Shown here: piece after piece, positions 62,918 to 64,000 of the stretch
Layout of the letters: each line of letters begins with the position of its first letter
How positions within the stretch are numbered: position 1 is the stretch's first letter
The notes under the pieces: model-generated
Seen by the model: only the letters and a program-made list of their open reading frames with translations
Database searches by the model: none
Told to the model about the DNA's origin: nothing
Assembly: GCF_004346165.1 (NCBI RefSeq)
Contig: NZ_SLZZ01000015.1
Coordinates: 1 to 64,000 of the forward strand
Direction of reading: 5' to 3'
Length of the DNA stretch: 64,000 nucleotides
DNA from: Muricomes intestini
GTDB lineage: Bacteria; Bacillota; Clostridia; Lachnospirales; Lachnospiraceae
Program-made: the position numbers and the translations under genes

Positions 62918-64000
62918 CTAGTTTTCGTCCCCGGTGTTCTTATGCTTATATAATAATTCTCCCGAAACATTATCCACCCGGATTTCCTTCTTCTCCAACT
63001 GTCCATATACATTATTGCGGAACAATGTATAAATCACAGAGACAGCCGGGATAAAGACCAACATTCCTACAATTCCCATAAGGCTGCCCCCAATGCTGAC
63101 CGCTGCCAGCACCCAGATGGAGGGAAGTCCCACCGAATTGCCCACCACTCTGGGATAGATAAGATTCCCTTCAATCTGCTGTAGTACAAGGAACAGAATG
63201 ACAAACACGAGAGCCTTCATCGGTGTATCCATCAAAATTAAAAACGCACCTATAAAGCATCCTATAAAGGCACCGAAAATTGGAATTAATGCAGTAAATG
63301 CTATCAGCACCCCCACAAGCAGTGCATAGGGCAGCCGGAAAACTGTCATCATGATGACAAACATTGTTCCGAGGATTGCCGCCTCCAGACACTGGCCTGC
63401 CAAAAAGTTTGAAAATGTCTTGTAGGTAAGTGAGCATATATCCAGTATCTTTTCCACGTACTCTTTTTTCAGATATGCATACATAACCTTGTGTATCTGA
63501 ATATTTAGTTTTTCCTTTTGCAGGAGAATATAGCATGCAAACACAAAAGCAATAATAAATGTCGTCATCCCGCTTACAATACTCTTTGCCACGGTAAAGG
63601 TTGAGTCAAGGACACTGCCTGCACCATTTTTAAAAAACGCCATAATACTGTCCAGTATTTTCTTCCAATCTATTTCTATGTCACTTATCCATGCTGCAAT
63701 TTCTTTATTATTATTAAACAGTTCATCCCCCCAGCTCTGTACTTTTAGTATAAAATCCTGGATGTTGCTGCCCAAAAGTATAATAGTGCTGCCCAGTTTT
63801 GGGACAACAACAAGAGAGACAACGGCGATGACTCCTATTACGATCAGTATCGTAAGTGTAAGGCTTAAGGGTCTGGCCATTTTTTTTACCCATCTTTTTC
63901 CTTTCAGTTTCTGGTGCGGGAACAACTTATGTTCCAGAAAATGCATAGGTACATTTAAAATAAAGGCTATCGCGCCGCCTAAAAGAAATGGAAATATAAT
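62918..64000 (-). CDS. AI-2E family transporter (YtvI/PerM-like), 5' end outside the window
   Basis: The open frame continues past the in-frame ATG at 63946 to the window edge: the added residues IIFPFLLGGAIAFILNVP belong to the family, so the true start lies beyond 64000. About 360 residues are visible, with six or more membrane segments and the family motif LIYPRVVGNSVGLPSIWVLAAVSIGGSLMGI near the C-terminus. Members export small solutes or exchange ions; the function here is unknown. Confidence 0.9.
   Translation of the reverse strand: MIFPFLLGGAIAFILNVPMHFLEHKLFPHQKLKGKRWVKKMARPLSLTLTILIVIGVIAVVSLVVVPKLGSTIILLGSNIQDFILKVQSWGDELFNNNKEIAAWISDIEIDWKKILDSIMAFFKNGAGSVLDSTFTVAKSIVSGMTTFIIAFVFACYILLQKEKLNIQIHKVMYAYLKKEYVEKILDICSLTYKTFSNFLAGQCLEAAILGTMFVIMMTVFRLPYALLVGVLIAFTALIPIFGAFIGCFIGAFLILMDTPMKALVFVILFLVLQQIEGNLIYPRVVGNSVGLPSIWVLAAVSIGGSLMGIVGMLVFIPAVSVIYTLFRNNVYGQLEKKEIRVDNVSGELLYKHKNTGDEN

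Overview
The window looks like chromosomal DNA of a low-to-mid GC anaerobic Firmicute, most likely a gut Lachnospiraceae (Clostridia). This rests on the glycyl radical enzyme, the 2[4Fe-4S] ferredoxin, the PocR-type AraC regulator, the AGGAGG-type ribosome sites, and the gene order gdpP-rplI-dnaB. No rRNA, tRNA or CRISPR array was seen.

Layout. 1-1.8 kb: N-terminal three quarters of a glycyl radical enzyme. 2-8 kb: a decayed accessory stretch with intact small genes (an XRE regulator fused to a superoxide-reductase-like domain, a DUF3781 protein, a uracil-DNA glycosylase-family protein, Tag, a TetR regulator) between relics of AraC, TetR, YhcG-type nuclease and other genes. 8.2-20.3 kb: a defence island. 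It holds a complete Wadjet operon (jetABCD) led by an AlbA_2/Schlafen-type ATP-binding regulator, a chimeric methyltransferase fragment, a 5'-truncated Fic gene, a ParE-type toxin-antitoxin pair, an AbiEi antitoxin whose toxin has been cut away, and a serine-recombinase relic. Four copies of one short repeat punctuate the island. Their distal halves read like the last codons of an RlmD-type methyltransferase gene, which suggests repeated integration at such a 3' end.

20.4-26.5 kb: redox and electrophile-related genes (YgiD-like dioxygenase, YwnB-like reductase, MDR oxidoreductase, flavodoxin, a frameshifted SDR, an Rrf2 regulator with overlapping palindromic operators), mixed with relics. 26.5-38.2 kb: housekeeping genes (rlmD, yhaM-type nuclease, mutS2), a membrane-anchored HtrA-like protein without its catalytic triad, a two-component system with a neighbouring orphan sugar-binding lipoprotein, a ferredoxin and an M24 peptidase. 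38.3-39.8 kb: an IS110-family element with a structured upstream region that is a good bridge-RNA candidate.

41-58.7 kb: carbohydrate catabolism in three units. (i) MFS transporter, TIM-barrel isomerase/epimerase, GldA-type dehydrogenase and DhaKL kinase, a dehydrogenase-kinase-isomerase route for a short polyol. (ii) RpiB-like isomerase, ribose/AI-2-type ABC transporter and HxlB-like isomerase, near the PocR-AraC regulator. (iii) pdxA2-dtnK-kdgT-ycxB-deoR, a four-carbon acid sugar (threonate/erythronate) operon expected to yield dihydroxyacetone phosphate. 59-64 kb: dnaB, rplI, gdpP and a partial AI-2E family membrane protein.

Two intergenic repeat families are visible: a 152-bp element at 7.0 and 32.9 kb with compensated hairpins, and a different hairpin cluster before mutS2.
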